Source: Pseudolysobacter sp.
Lineage (GTDB): Bacteria > Pseudomonadota > Gammaproteobacteria > Xanthomonadales > Rhodanobacteraceae
Direction: 5' to 3'
Assembly: GCA_025351985.1 (NCBI GenBank)
Contig: JANXUW010000675.1
Span: 1-5,671 of the forward strand
Length of the DNA stretch: 5,671 bases
Shown here: positions 5,415 through 5,671 of the stretch, piece after piece
How the letters are laid out: every line of letters starts with the position of its first letter
How positions within the stretch are numbered: the first letter of the stretch is position 1
Notes under the pieces: generated by a model
Databases searched by the model: none
The model's input: the letters and a program-made list of their open reading frames with translations, nothing else
Told to the model about the DNA's origin: nothing
Translations under genes and position numbers: made by a program

Positions 5415-5671
5415 GCCTGTTCTCCCCGATTGATGTGTGTCTGACGCAACTCTGCTATCGACGTGCTGTATTTTTTTTGTCGCCTTTCCTGCAACTTGTG
5501 GCGTGCAAGCCGACTAGCGCGGCAGTTTATGAAACGAGGTTCAGAGACTGCGCTGCGCATCGCGCCGACACTATTGGCCATTGGTCGAAACCCGCTGCTT
5601 TTTCGACTAAAGTCGTATTGGTATGCCGCCAACTCGCGCTAGTGTGCAGGTAGGTCATGCGACACTGCGTG
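5415..5671. other. Non-coding region upstream of the MHS transporter
   Basis: 257 bases to the right edge without a supported gene; the open frames here show no recognisable protein. Contents: the transporter ribosome binding site, an eight-T run (5471-5478, an A-tract in the transporter leader), three CCAAT words on the minus strand around 5571-5622, and the palindrome at 5604-5615. No -35/-10 pair is convincing; TTGCAG and TACAGC on the minus strand flanking the A-tract, 18 bases apart, match 3 of 6 each. An ATG at 5657 preceded by AGG could begin a divergent gene beyond the edge, but only five codons are visible. Confidence 0.6.
5604..5615. promoter_or_regulatory. Candidate operator palindrome CGACT-AA-AGTCG
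   Basis: A perfect 5-bp inverted repeat around two A's, in an AT-richer patch about 190 bases upstream of the transporter start and about 42 bases before a possible divergent ATG at 5657. The form (short arms, A/T centre) is that of a dimeric helix-turn-helix regulator site, such as LuxR/NarL-type response regulators. Regulator identity is not established. Confidence 0.4.

Noticed and set aside
5471..5478. The T-run as a plus-strand intrinsic terminator
   Set aside because: No GC-rich stem precedes it; the bases before it do not pair convincingly.
5258..5632. A 124-codon minus-strand open frame upstream of and overlapping the transporter start
   Set aside because: It lies out of frame with the transporter, shows low-complexity Arg/Ser/Ala composition and no domain; the region reads as leader DNA.
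5657..5671. Start of a divergent gene at the right edge
   Set aside because: Only five codons are visible and the ribosome binding site is weak, so it cannot be supported as a feature.

Overview
The window looks like an ordinary chromosomal stretch of a GC-rich gammaproteobacterium (roughly 60 % GC by eye), most likely of the Xanthomonadales/Lysobacterales (Xanthomonas, Lysobacter or Rhodanobacter relatives). The main support is the class I fructose-1,6-bisphosphatase. Its N-terminus and its block around residues 205-262 match what I remember of Xanthomonas Fbp better than the E. coli enzyme. No database search was possible, so genus-level placement is not claimed.

Layout. Left, minus strand (1-1804): a two-gene unit encoding a predicted DUF3142-family lipoprotein, followed with a 14-bp overlap by an exported, cysteine-starting helical-repeat (TPR-like) protein that runs off the left edge. 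Both products are predicted to act outside the cytoplasmic membrane, and the overlap suggests translational coupling. A 108-bp divergent control region (1805-1912) holds a 12-bp tandem repeat and an 8-bp inverted repeat. Plus strand (1913-3614): fbp (gluconeogenesis), then a small two-helix membrane protein 35 bp downstream, then a GlsB/YeaQ/YmgE-type small membrane protein with its own ribosome binding site after a 104-bp gap. Between the convergent gene ends (3615-3758) lie a bidirectional intrinsic terminator and two further perfect inverted repeats. Right, minus strand (3759-5414): a 551-residue metabolite:H+ symporter (MHS-type) of the major facilitator superfamily, with a large extra extracytoplasmic loop of about 120 residues. 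Its 257-bp upstream region (5415-5671) contains a 12-bp palindrome and no supported gene.

How the genes relate: only the left pair looks like a real functional unit. fbp and the small membrane gene may share a transcript. The GlsB-like gene and the transporter are separate units ending at a shared terminator. I see no mobile element, CRISPR array, RNA gene, toxin-antitoxin pair or defence system. The best candidates for undescribed biology are the DUF3142/TPR-like envelope pair, the loop-bearing symporter subfamily, and an fbp product whose AMP-site residues appear replaced.
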